Notes: generated from the sequence alone by a model not told the origin. 7,611 bases of DNA from Pseudomonas sp. (GCA_029239415.1 JAQZAY010000177.1:1-7611), one strand, 5' to 3'; shown: positions 1 to 5,950, numbered from the stretch's first letter. Made by a program: numbers and translations.

Positions 1-276
1 CACCCGACCCATTTCGAGTCAGCGCTCAGCGACGCCGGTTCCTGGCTCGAGCGGATCCGCGGGGTCAGGGCCAACGCATCGAACAAGAGCCACGCCGAAC
101 TCGACGACGCCACGCAGCTGGACAGCGGCGATGCCAAGGCGCTCGCCGCCCAGTACGCCGTGCTCAAGAACCAGCTGGACCACCTGAACATCTTTGGTGG
201 CTGCTGCGGTACGGATGCCCACCACATCCGGGAGATTGCCAGAGCTTGCGCGCCGTTGTTCGGGGCAGTGGGTTGA
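1..276 (+). CDS. Homocysteine S-methyltransferase family protein, C-terminal fragment
   Basis: The frame is open from the first base to a TGA at 274-276, so the gene starts upstream of the window and only 91 residues are visible. The diagnostic part is residues 73-84 of the fragment, FGGCCGTDAHHI. The adjacent Cys-Cys in GGCCGT is the zinc-binding pair of the homocysteine-binding (MmuM/MetH N-terminal, Pfam S-methyl_trans) fold, followed by the usual H-I helix near the C-terminus. The upstream segment RANASNKSHAELDDATQLDSGD also fits the late part of this family. Such enzymes transfer a methyl group from a donor such as S-methylmethionine to homocysteine to make methionine in the cytoplasm. 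The real donor cannot be told from this fragment. It converges on the SDR gene that ends at 413. Family call is firm; exact substrate is not. Confidence 0.85.
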   Translation, partial: HPTHFESALSDAGSWLERIRGVRANASNKSHAELDDATQLDSGDAKALAAQYAVLKNQLDHLNIFGGCCGTDAHHIREIARACAPLFGAVG

Positions 277-282
277 GCGTTG

Positions 283-297
283 GCCTGGCATCCAGGC
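283..297. repeat. Short hairpin after the methyltransferase stop
   Basis: GCCTGG (283-288), loop CAT, CCAGGC (292-297) is a perfect 6-bp stem with a 3-nt loop, 7 bp beyond the stop at 276. It sits where a terminator of the upstream gene would be expected, but no T-run follows on either strand, so an intrinsic terminator is only a weak possibility. Confidence 0.3.
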
Positions 298-366
298 TGA
301 TCCTTGCGCAGTAGGACCGTTTGAATGATCAACCTATGTCTTGCCTAGCCCAGCCCGGCCCGGCCT

Positions 367-396
367 CGTATACGAAGATTGGGTATAGGAGGTCAA
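367..396 (-). promoter_or_regulatory. Possible sigma70-type promoter facing left in a convergent intergenic region
   Basis: Read on the minus strand, TTGACC (391-396) matches the -35 consensus at 5 of 6 positions. It is followed 18 nt later by TATACG (367-372), 4 of 6 to the -10 consensus. The -10 lies inside a 10-bp perfect palindrome, TCGTATACGA (366-375). The element is 17 bp past the SDR stop codon and would start a transcript near 360 running antisense to the 3' end of the methyltransferase gene. No open frame with a ribosome site follows it. This rests on motif matching alone, so confidence is low. The rest of the 277-412 gap holds a C-rich tract at 344-365 and nothing else recognisable. 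Confidence 0.25.
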
Positions 397-412
397 AGCA
401 GGGGGAACAGCA

Positions 413-1183
413 TCACCAGTCGATCGACTGGCCATCCCATGCCCAGAAGGTGCCGCTTTGTGCCGGCCCGTGGCGGCCGACCTGTTCGATGATGCACTGC
501 GCCGCAAAAGCCGGCTCGAACAGCTGCCCGGTGGGCACATTGGCCTGGAAGGGCTGTGACAGCGAAGTGTCGGTGGTGCCGGGGTGCAGCAATAGCACCG
601 TCGAGGCTGGATTCAGGCGTTTGAGCTCGATACTGGCGGTGTGCAGCAGCTGGTTGAGCGCTGCCTTGCTCGCCCGATAGCTGTACCAGCCGCCCAGGCG
701 GTTATCACTGATCGAGCCAACCCTGGCCGACAGCGCCGCGAAGGTGGAAGGCTGCTTGCGCAGTAGCGGCAGCAGGTGCTTGAGCAGGAGCACCGGCGCG
801 AAGGCATTGGTGGCAAAGGCTGCTTGCAGGCCAGCCAGGTCCAGTTGCGCCAGGCTCTTTTCCGCCCGCGCGCCGTCCCCCTGCAGAATGCCCAGGGTGC
901 TGATCACCAGGTGGAGATGCTCGCAACTCGCGCTGATCTCGCGCGCCAGTCCTGCTAGCGACTGTTCATCGCGTGCGTCGCAATCCATGCGTATCAGGCG
1001 CTCGCCATGCTGCCCTGCCAGCGCTGCGAGTGCGCTTTTGCGGTTGGCCTGGCGCGAAACGGCCCAGACCCTGGCCACGTCGTCGCGCGCCAGCAACGCC
1101 GCGCACAGTGCCAGGCCTATTCCCTGGCTCGCACCGCACACCAGTACGCAGGCCTCGCCAGGCACATCGGGTATGAGATTCAT
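413..1183 (-). CDS. Short-chain dehydrogenase/reductase, C-factor (CsgA)-like
   Basis: A 256-residue classical-size SDR, predicted to be a cytoplasmic NAD(P)(H)-dependent oxidoreductase. The cofactor-binding glycine motif CGASQGIG is at residues 16-23, an NAF motif starts at 126, and the active-site pair is in YRASK (Tyr169, Lys173). The segment LSARVGSISDNRLGGW just before it is the form seen in the C-factor/carbonyl reductase 'sniffer' branch, where the Ser of SAR(V)GSI is the likely catalytic serine. The ATG at 1181-1183 is preferred because GAGG lies 6 nt upstream (1190-1193). The frame stays open to a GTG at 1231, but that adds residues unlike an SDR N-terminus and would overlap the 1232-1253 dyad. 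The substrate is unknown; the C-factor name reflects similarity and not a proven signalling role. It converges on the methyltransferase gene and has its own 165-bp leader. Confidence 0.88.
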   Translation of the reverse strand: MNLIPDVPGEACVLVCGASQGIGLALCAALLARDDVARVWAVSRQANRKSALAALAGQHGERLIRMDCDARDEQSLAGLAREISASCEHLHLVISTLGILQGDGARAEKSLAQLDLAGLQAAFATNAFAPVLLLKHLLPLLRKQPSTFAALSARVGSISDNRLGGWYSYRASKAALNQLLHTASIELKRLNPASTVLLLHPGTTDTSLSQPFQANVPTGQLFEPAFAAQCIIEQVGRHGPAQSGTFWAWDGQSIDW

Positions 1184-1231
1184 GGGGCGCCTCGCTGGGA
1201 TGTCAAAGGTATGAATGCTGAACAGCGCCAC

Positions 1232-1253
1232 ACGTTCAGACCAAGTTGAACGT
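1232..1253. promoter_or_regulatory. 22-bp dyad upstream of the SDR gene, candidate operator
   Basis: ACGTTCA (1232-1238) and TGAACGT (1247-1253) are perfect 7-bp inverted arms separated by 8 bp. The dyad is centred about 60 bp upstream of the preferred SDR start in the only intergenic space between the SDR and trmK genes. Its size and symmetry suit a dimeric repressor such as a TetR-type protein. I could not place a convincing -35/-10 pair around it. The rest of 1184-1348 contains two TTGAAC copies (1319-1324 and 1328-1333) and a short GCCC/GGGC hairpin (1335-1345) just beyond the trmK stop, without a T-run. Confidence 0.35.
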
Positions 1254-1348
1254 TTGCCTCGCCGATCCTGCCGAGGCGCCTTTCATCGAGTTGTACGCAA
1301 GACGATGAGCCGGCCTCGTTGAACCCTTGAACAAGCCCGGCGGGCCCG

Positions 1349-2047
1349 TCAGGCCAGCAGCTCGGCGATCCACCGGGCCTGCCGGGCCACCTCGCGCTGC
1401 GTCGCTTCAGGCACGGCCTGGCGCGCCCGGGCGAAGTTGGCCAGGGTCTTGTGCCGCTGCCCAAGCATGCATTGCCACTTGGCCAGGAATGCGGGGGTGC
1501 GTGCCTGCATTTGCATCGGGCCGAAATACAGCTCCTGGGCGGTGTAGGCCACGGGGCCGCCGGACCGCTCGGCGACGATGATCTCGTAGTCGAAGCGGTT
1601 TTCCCGCAGCAGTTGCTCGCAGACAATGCGGTAGCCGTTGTCCATCAGCCACTGGCGCAGTGGCCGCTCGCCACCATTGGGTTGCAGGATCAGCTGCTCC
1701 TGGCCGCTCAACCGCGCCTTGCCGCGCTCGAGAATGTCACGGATCGTCTCGCCGCCCATGCCACAGATGCTGATCGCGGTGATCCCGTCTTGCGGTTCGA
1801 TGGCCTCCAGGCCACTGGCCAGGCGCACGGTGATCCACGCTTGCAGCTCATTCTCGCGTACGGTGCGCTCAGCCGCCGTGAATGGCTTCAATGCCACTTC
1901 GCCGGCCACTGCCGATGCAATGGCGCCACGGCGCACCAAGGCCACTGGCAAATAGCCATGATCCGAGCCGATATCGGCCAGCCTCGCGCCTGCCGGCACC
2001 TGCGCCGCCACGCATTCCAGGCGCATGGACAATGTTTCTGCGTTCAA
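1349..2047 (-). CDS. trmK: tRNA (adenine(22)-N(1))-methyltransferase, TrmK family
   Basis: A 232-residue SAM-dependent methyltransferase of the COG2384/TrmK family. Known members such as the Bacillus subtilis enzyme methylate N1 of A22 in tRNA using S-adenosylmethionine in the cytoplasm. The SAM-binding motif I is DIGSDHGYLP (residues 25-34). The family block ISICGMGGETI follows at 92-102, then LQPN at 121-124, and a C-terminal helical stretch from about 180 that would contact tRNA. The length fits the family. The chosen start is TTG at 2045-2047: it has AAGGGG (2054-2059) 6 nt upstream, and the resulting N-terminus NAETLSMRL aligns in kind with the LSKRL start of TrmK proteins. The in-frame ATG at 2024-2026 would remove this conserved helix. 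It is 69 bp downstream of the DUF2986 gene and probably in the same transcript. The tRNA target in a pseudomonad is inferred only from the family. Confidence 0.88.
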   Translation of the reverse strand: MNAETLSMRLECVAAQVPAGARLADIGSDHGYLPVALVRRGAIASAVAGEVALKPFTAAERTVRENELQAWITVRLASGLEAIEPQDGITAISICGMGGETIRDILERGKARLSGQEQLILQPNGGERPLRQWLMDNGYRIVCEQLLRENRFDYEIIVAERSGGPVAYTAQELYFGPMQMQARTPAFLAKWQCMLGQRHKTLANFARARQAVPEATQREVARQARWIAELLA

Positions 2048-2116
2048 CCAAAGCCCCTTTTCACCCTGAAGCCCTGGCCACCTGGCCAGTTCGCTGAAAG
2101 TCCATCAATGCTTCGC

Positions 2117-2272
2117 TCAAGGGGAAACGATCGGCTCGTCGCTCGGCTCGGCGGCCAGTTTCAAGCGGTCGGCCTTGCTGATGTACTGGGGCTTGCTCTT
2201 CGGTGCCAGCTTGGCACTGGCCTTCTTGGCATGGGCCTGCAACAGCTGCTTGATCTTCTTGCGGCGATTCAT
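2117..2272 (-). CDS. Small basic DUF2986-family protein
   Basis: A 51-residue protein that starts MNRRKKIKQLLQAHAKKASA and continues through a KSKPQYISKADRLKLA block (residues 26-40) to a short acidic, proline-containing tail ending in VSP. The pattern of a Lys/Arg-rich N-terminus plus PxYISKADR is that of DUF2986, a family of roughly 50-residue proteins of unknown function in Pseudomonas, Vibrio and Shewanella relatives. There is no membrane segment or signal peptide, and it should be cytoplasmic and strongly positively charged, so nucleic-acid or ribosome contact is conceivable but unproven. ATG at 2270-2272 has only a weak GAG upstream. It lies 69 bp upstream of trmK on the same strand, which suggests co-transcription and perhaps a translation-linked role. 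Confidence 0.8.
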   Translation of the reverse strand: MNRRKKIKQLLQAHAKKASAKLAPKSKPQYISKADRLKLAAEPSDEPIVSP

Positions 2273-2353
2273 GTGTCTACTCGGAATGCAAAGGCTCGAA
2301 TCATAGCAGTTCCGTGTTGAAACCCGCTTGCTGGTGATCTGGAAGCCAGGTCA

Positions 2354-2402
2354 GGCGCCAACCTGCACGCGGCCTTCGTCAGCCTCGTTCCTGGTTGGCG
2401 CC
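2354..2402. repeat. Perfect 10-bp inverted repeat with 29-nt spacer
   Basis: GGCGCCAACC (2354-2363) and GGTTGGCGCC (2393-2402) are exact reverse complements around a 29-nt spacer. The pair begins 18 bp past the stop of the PRISE gene as that gene is transcribed, and about 80 bp upstream of the DUF2986 start. As RNA it would give a very stable GC-rich stem with a large loop. No T-run follows on either strand, so it is not a standard intrinsic terminator. It could protect the 3' end of the PRISE mRNA or be a Rho-independent-like pause. I see no other gene or motif in the remaining 2273-2420 interval. Confidence 0.6.
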
Positions 2403-2420
2403 GTTCATCTCCTTACTCTG

Positions 2421-3482
2421 TCACGGAATCAATCGCTCTTTGCGCAGTTTGTCGAACACTTCGAAAAACGCCTGGTCGCTGGCCTGAAAAGCGGTAAAGC
2501 CCAGGCTCCGGCTCTTGGACATGTCAGTCACCACCTCGATCGGACGCCCGAGGTCGGCATCGGTGTGCCATGGCGAGACCAGGCGAGTGATATCCGCCTC
2601 CTTGAGCCCATGCTGCTCGACGATCTGGCTCCAGGCTGCCTGGTCATCGGCCATCTGCGTTTCAAGAGGCGATGGCGTCGACGGGAAGTCCGCGGGGGTC
2701 AGGCCGAAATACCCGGCGATCTGGCCCCACATCCATTTCCAGCGGAATACGTCGCCATTGGTGATGTTGAACGCCTGGTTGGCGGCGGCGGGCGTCGTGG
2801 CCGCCCACAGTTGCTGCTTGGCCAGTTGCCGCGCGTCGGTCATGTCGGTGAGGCTGTCCCATTGCACGCGCGAGCCTGGAAACACGAACGGGCGCCCGGT
2901 GTGCTTGCAGATCGAGGCGTAGACGGCGAGGGTGGTCGCCATGTTCATCGCGTTGCCGACCGCGACGCCGGTGACGGTATGCGGGCGATGCACGCTCCAG
3001 GTAAAGCCATCCTTCTCAGCGGCGGCGAACACTTCGTCTTCCTGGGCGTAGTAGAAGTTCTCGACGTCCAGGCGGCCCTGGTCTTCGCGGAACGGGGTCT
3101 GCGGGAGACTGCCCTTGCCGTAGGCTTCGAACGGGCCGAGGTAATGCTTCAGGCCGGTGACCAGAGCCACGTGCTGGACGCTGCCGGCTGGACGCAGGGC
3201 ATCCAGGACATTGCGTACCATGGCGGCGTTGACCCGGATGTTCTCGGCTTCGGTGGCCTGTCGCGACCAGGTGGTGATGAACACATGGGTGGGTTTCAAG
3301 TCTGCCAGGGCCTGCTGCAACGAGGCAGGGTCCTGCAGGTCCGCGGCCACCGGAACGACGCCGGGAATCTGCGAGGGATGGCGCGAGAGCGCCGCGACCT
3401 GCCATTGGTTGTCGAGCAGTAGCTGTGTGGTGGCGCTGCCGACGATGCCGCTGGCGCCCACTATCAATGCTGAAGGGGTCAT
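2421..3482 (-). CDS. PRISE-type SDR (progesterone 5-beta-reductase/iridoid synthase-like enone reductase)
   Basis: A 353-residue extended SDR, predicted to be a cytoplasmic NADPH-dependent 1,4-enone (C=C) reductase. The Rossmann motif GASGIVG is at residues 9-15. TGLKHYLGPF at 109-118 carries the PRISE catalytic Lys (Lys112) and the gatekeeper-position Phe (Phe118). ENFYYAQED at 141-149 carries the catalytic Tyr, and WSVHRP is at 162-167. The C-terminus SLGFTAFQASDQAFFEVFDKL...IP also fits the family. In plants this family reduces progesterone, iridoid precursors and small enones; bacterial members are usually annotated only as SDR or NAD-dependent dehydratase. The ATG at 3480-3482 is supported by AGGAG (3490-3494) at 7 nt. 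It lies 88 bp downstream of the LysR gene on the same strand, and could be co-transcribed with it or driven from that gap, where I found no clear promoter. Family call is strong; the substrate is unknown. Confidence 0.85.
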   Translation of the reverse strand: MTPSALIVGASGIVGSATTQLLLDNQWQVAALSRHPSQIPGVVPVAADLQDPASLQQALADLKPTHVFITTWSRQATEAENIRVNAAMVRNVLDALRPAGSVQHVALVTGLKHYLGPFEAYGKGSLPQTPFREDQGRLDVENFYYAQEDEVFAAAEKDGFTWSVHRPHTVTGVAVGNAMNMATTLAVYASICKHTGRPFVFPGSRVQWDSLTDMTDARQLAKQQLWAATTPAAANQAFNITNGDVFRWKWMWGQIAGYFGLTPADFPSTPSPLETQMADDQAAWSQIVEQHGLKEADITRLVSPWHTDADLGRPIEVVTDMSKSRSLGFTAFQASDQAFFEVFDKLRKERLIP

Positions 3483-3570
3483 GGATGTTCTCCTGGGATG
3501 TAGTGTTTAGGCCCGATGAGGCAGTGGAGGTTCAAGGGGAGTGGATGTCGCCCTCCCAACGACGTGGCAG

Positions 3571-4527
3571 TCACTGACTGGCCACTTGAAGCGTGTGTGG
3601 TACGCGTCCCGAGGGCGTGAGGCACGCCCCCAGCACCTGAAGCAAGGCCCGCACTTTCGGCAGGCTCTGTCGGCTCTTCAACCAGACCAGGTTCAGCGGC
3701 AAGCTGTCCATCGCGAGCTGTGGCAGCACCTCGACGAGCTCGCCGGTCTCCAGGTACCGGTTGACCAGCCAGGTGGGCAGCTGGGTGATGCCCGCGCCAG
3801 CGACAGCGGCCATGAGCTGGCTTTCACCATCGCCGATGGCAATGCGGCCCTGCATCAGGCGGCGGTCGACATGGCCGGGCTGGCTGGAAAAATACCAAGG
3901 GGTGACGGCACCGTCCTCGTGGCCATAGAGAATGCAGTCATGGTCATCGAGCTCGTCGGCGGATGCAGGAATCCCTCGACTTTCCAGGTATGCAGGGGCG
4001 GCACAGAACACCAAACGTTGCGCACCCAGGTAACGGTGGTCGAGCAGGGCGGGCCAGGCGTCGGGGGCACCGATGCGCACGACAATGTCGATACCCTGCT
4101 CGACAGGGTCGACAAAGCGGTCGGAAAAGGTGATGTGCGGCAGCAATTGCGGGTAGTCGCGCAAGACATCCAGCAGCAGCGGCAATACATGGATGCGCCC
4201 GTAGGAGGCTGGCAGGTCGAGGCGCACGCGCCCGCGAGGCTCGGCGTCCTGGTCGCGCAGGGTCTGCTCGGCCTCTTCGAGGCAGCCGAGCACCTCGGAG
4301 CAGGTGCGGTAGTACTGCGCGCCGGCATCTGTCAGCGAAAGGCGCCGGGTCGTGCGGTTGAACAGGCGCAGTTCCAGCCGTTGTTCAAGACGGGCGATGC
4401 CTTTGCTGACGGCGGAGTTGGTGAGGTCAAGGCGCCGGGCAGCGGCGGAAAAGCTGCCAAGGTTGGCCACGCAGACGAATACGTGAATGCCCCTGAGCGT
4501 TTCGGAAGAAATCATGGCGTCTCGCAT
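3571..4527 (-). CDS. LysR-type transcriptional regulator (CrgA-like)
   Basis: A 318-residue LysR regulator of normal length. The winged helix-turn-helix covers about residues 10-68, with GSFSAAARRLDLTNSAVSKGIARLE (24-48) as the recognition region, followed by the linker helix to about residue 95. The effector-binding domain starts near GRVRLDLPASYGR (99-111) and includes the VRIG (150-153) and AGAGITQLP (243-251) segments typical of the CrgA/PBP2 branch. The ATG at 4525-4527 has no clear Shine-Dalgarno; an ATG four codons later (4513-4515) has only GAG at 5 nt upstream and gives MISSETLRGI, an equally good LysR start. It is divergent from the alkene reductase gene with 140 bp between them and sits upstream of the PRISE gene, so it most likely controls one or both. 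Inference: it senses an electrophile or enone metabolite and may autoregulate through the dyad overlapping its start region. Confidence 0.92.
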   Translation of the reverse strand: MRDAMISSETLRGIHVFVCVANLGSFSAAARRLDLTNSAVSKGIARLEQRLELRLFNRTTRRLSLTDAGAQYYRTCSEVLGCLEEAEQTLRDQDAEPRGRVRLDLPASYGRIHVLPLLLDVLRDYPQLLPHITFSDRFVDPVEQGIDIVVRIGAPDAWPALLDHRYLGAQRLVFCAAPAYLESRGIPASADELDDHDCILYGHEDGAVTPWYFSSQPGHVDRRLMQGRIAIGDGESQLMAAVAGAGITQLPTWLVNRYLETGELVEVLPQLAMDSLPLNLVWLKSRQSLPKVRALLQVLGACLTPSGRVPHTLQVASQ

Positions 4528-4528
4528 T

Positions 4529-4575
4529 GGTGATATTAATTCACATCACCTCGTATAAAATTGCACAAATCGTGC
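4529..4575. promoter_or_regulatory. Divergent LysR/OYE control region with LysR-box-like dyads
   Basis: GGTGAT (4529-4534) and ATCACC (4545-4550) form a perfect inverted repeat directly upstream of the LysR start. Within it, GTGA-N7-TCAC (4530-4544) contains a T-N11-A (4531 and 4543), the classic LysR-box form. Next to it, TATAAA (4554-4559) reads as a -10 element toward the OYE gene with no recognisable -35, as expected for an activator-dependent promoter. The same bases read as TTATAC (4553-4558) on the minus strand toward the LysR gene. A second dyad, GCAC-N5-GTGC, lies at 4563-4575. The motifs are visible; their use by this regulator is inferred. Confidence 0.5.
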
Positions 4576-4667
4576 CTCTAGTTCTCGAATAAGCTACGTC
4601 AAATGCCACTCGGGTTCAACAACGCCGTGTTGGTGCCAATTGACTCCTGCCTGTTGAGGCCGCCCCG

Positions 4668-5795
4668 ATGACCGATCTGTTTGCTCCCTATGACCTTGCC
4701 GGACTTACCCTGAACAACCGCTTCGTGATGGCGCCGATGACCCGTTCACGCGCGCCGCAGGACATCGCCACCGAGCAGATCGCGCTGCACTACACCCAGC
4801 GCGGCACGGCTGGCCTGATCGTGTCCGAAGGCACGCCCATTTCCCGTGAAGGGCAAGGCTATCTGTTCAACCCCGGTATCTACACACCCGAGCAGATCAA
4901 GGGCTGGAAGCTGGTCACCGATTCGGTGCGCAGCGTAGGCGGGCGCATGTTCGCCCAGCTGTGGCATGTGGGTCGTGTGTCGCACACCTCGATCCAGCTC
5001 GGCGGCCAGGCGCCGGTGAGCTCGACCAGCAAGTCCGCCAAGGGCGCGACCGCCTTTGGCTACAACGAAGACGGCGAGCCGGGCTTCGTTGCCACCTCGG
5101 TACCCCGTGCGCTGAGCACCGACGAGGTGGGCCGGGTGGTCGAGGACTTTGCCCAGGCTGCGGAAAATGCCATTGCGGCGGGCTTCGACGGCGTGGAGAT
5201 CCATGGTGCCAACGGCTACCTGATCGAGCAGTTCCTCAACCCGCTCGTCAACGACCGCACCGATCGTTATTCGGCGCAAAACCTTGAAGACCGCCTGCGC
5301 TTCGTGTTCGAGGTGGTCGATGCCGTGTGCGCGCGCATCGGCGCCAATCGTGTCGGTATCCGCGTTTCGCCGTATGGCCAGCTGTTCGACATGCCGATCT
5401 ACCCCGAGATCGACGAGACCTACTCGGCCCTCTGCGCCGGCATGGGCCAGCGCGGTATCGCCTATGTCCACGTCATGGACCAGACTCATTTCTTCTTCGC
5501 CAGCGCAGGCGCCGTGAAGCAGGAACAGGCACTGCGTGAACTGCTGCAGCATTGCAAGGCGCAGTTGAAGAGCACCGCGCTGATCCTGGCCGGTGACATG
5601 ACGCTCGAGCGTGCGCAGGACCTGGTGGATGCCGGCCTCATCGACCTGTCTGGCTTCGGGCAGCCGTTCATTGCCAACCCTGACCTGGTGTCGCGGTTGA
5701 AGCACGGCTGGCCGCTGACGACCCCGGACCGGGATACGTACTACGGTGGTGACGGGAAGGGGTATGTGGATTATTCGCCGTATGAGGCGGTTTGA
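4668..5795 (+). CDS. Old yellow enzyme family alkene reductase (NemA/XenB-like)
   Basis: A 375-residue FMN-dependent TIM-barrel ene-reductase, predicted to reduce the C=C bond of activated alkenes (enones, maleimides) or nitro compounds with NAD(P)H in the cytoplasm. The start contains the OYE block NNRFVMAPMTRSRA (residues 16-29). AQLWHVGR is at 96-103. The active-site block EIHGANGYLIEQFLNP (177-192) holds the substrate-binding His179 and Asn182 and the proton-donor-position Tyr184. GQPFIANPDLVSRL (331-344) is the C-terminal phosphate-loop region. The ATG at 4668 has GAGG (4656-4659) at 8 nt. Two places depart from the usual family text: YSAQNLEDR (201-209) where YGGSxxNR is expected, and GQPF where GRPF is common. 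It is divergent from the LysR gene and opposite the PRISE gene in direction. The family is certain; NemA, XenB or other functional assignment is not. Confidence 0.93.
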   Translation: MTDLFAPYDLAGLTLNNRFVMAPMTRSRAPQDIATEQIALHYTQRGTAGLIVSEGTPISREGQGYLFNPGIYTPEQIKGWKLVTDSVRSVGGRMFAQLWHVGRVSHTSIQLGGQAPVSSTSKSAKGATAFGYNEDGEPGFVATSVPRALSTDEVGRVVEDFAQAAENAIAAGFDGVEIHGANGYLIEQFLNPLVNDRTDRYSAQNLEDRLRFVFEVVDAVCARIGANRVGIRVSPYGQLFDMPIYPEIDETYSALCAGMGQRGIAYVHVMDQTHFFFASAGAVKQEQALRELLQHCKAQLKSTALILAGDMTLERAQDLVDAGLIDLSGFGQPFIANPDLVSRLKHGWPLTTPDRDTYYGGDGKGYVDYSPYEAV

Positions 5796-5836
5796 CGGGT
5801 ATGCCTGAAGCTCTACAGGTCCCTTGAGATCAAGCG

Positions 5837-5879
5837 CCGCCCGGGCGGTGCATCGCGGGACAAGCCCGCTCCCACAGGT
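5837..5879. repeat. P. putida-type REP element
   Basis: The end of this segment, GCGGG (5855-5859), loop ACAAG, CCCGC (5865-5869) followed by TCCCACAGG, is the core of the roughly 35-bp REP palindrome abundant in P. putida-group intergenic regions. It is preceded by a perfect 12-bp palindrome CCGCCCGGGCGG (5837-5848). It lies about 40 bp past the stop of the alkene reductase gene, a usual place for a REP, where it may stabilise or end the transcript. The recognition is from memory of the consensus, not from a search. Confidence 0.75.
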
Positions 5880-5891
5880 ACGGCGCTGAAC

Positions 5892-5950
5892 CCTGGCCTG
5901 CACGGTGCCTGTTCAAGCCAGGCCTCCTGTCTCCGTTGTCACACAAGTGA
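5892..5950. other. Intergenic segment with weak dyads upstream of the small gene
   Basis: CCTGGC (5892-5897) can pair with GCCAGG (5917-5922), or GGCCTG (5895-5900) with CAGGCC (5919-5924), giving two mutually exclusive 6-bp stems. Further on, TCAC-N4-GTGA (5939-5950) is a small operator-like dyad. An A7 run at 5980-5986 follows. I found no good sigma70 pair for the gene at 6060, so its promoter is unplaced. Nothing else is recognisable between 5796 and 6047. Confidence 0.25.

Noticed and set aside
321..332. TTGA-N4-TCAA resembling an Anr/FNR box
   Set aside because: The Anr/FNR site is TTGAT-N4-ATCAA, so the half-site spacing here is 2 bp short, and there is no promoter nearby in a convergent region.
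1451..2320. Plus-strand open frame (289 codons) over trmK and DUF2986
   Set aside because: It covers two genes with good family matches on the other strand and has no ribosome site or motif.
2328..3422. Long plus-strand open frame (364 codons) opposite the PRISE gene
   Set aside because: It is an antisense shadow of a clearly motif-bearing gene in GC-rich DNA; its translation has no recognisable domain.
3541..4533. Long plus-strand open frame (330 codons) opposite the LysR gene
   Set aside because: The minus strand encodes an unmistakable LysR protein; the plus frame has low-complexity Gly/Ala/Val text and no motif.
4746..5903. Long minus-strand open frame (385 codons) opposite the alkene reductase gene
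   Set aside because: Antisense to a certain OYE gene, starts within the REP-bearing intergenic region, and contains no domain that I recognise.
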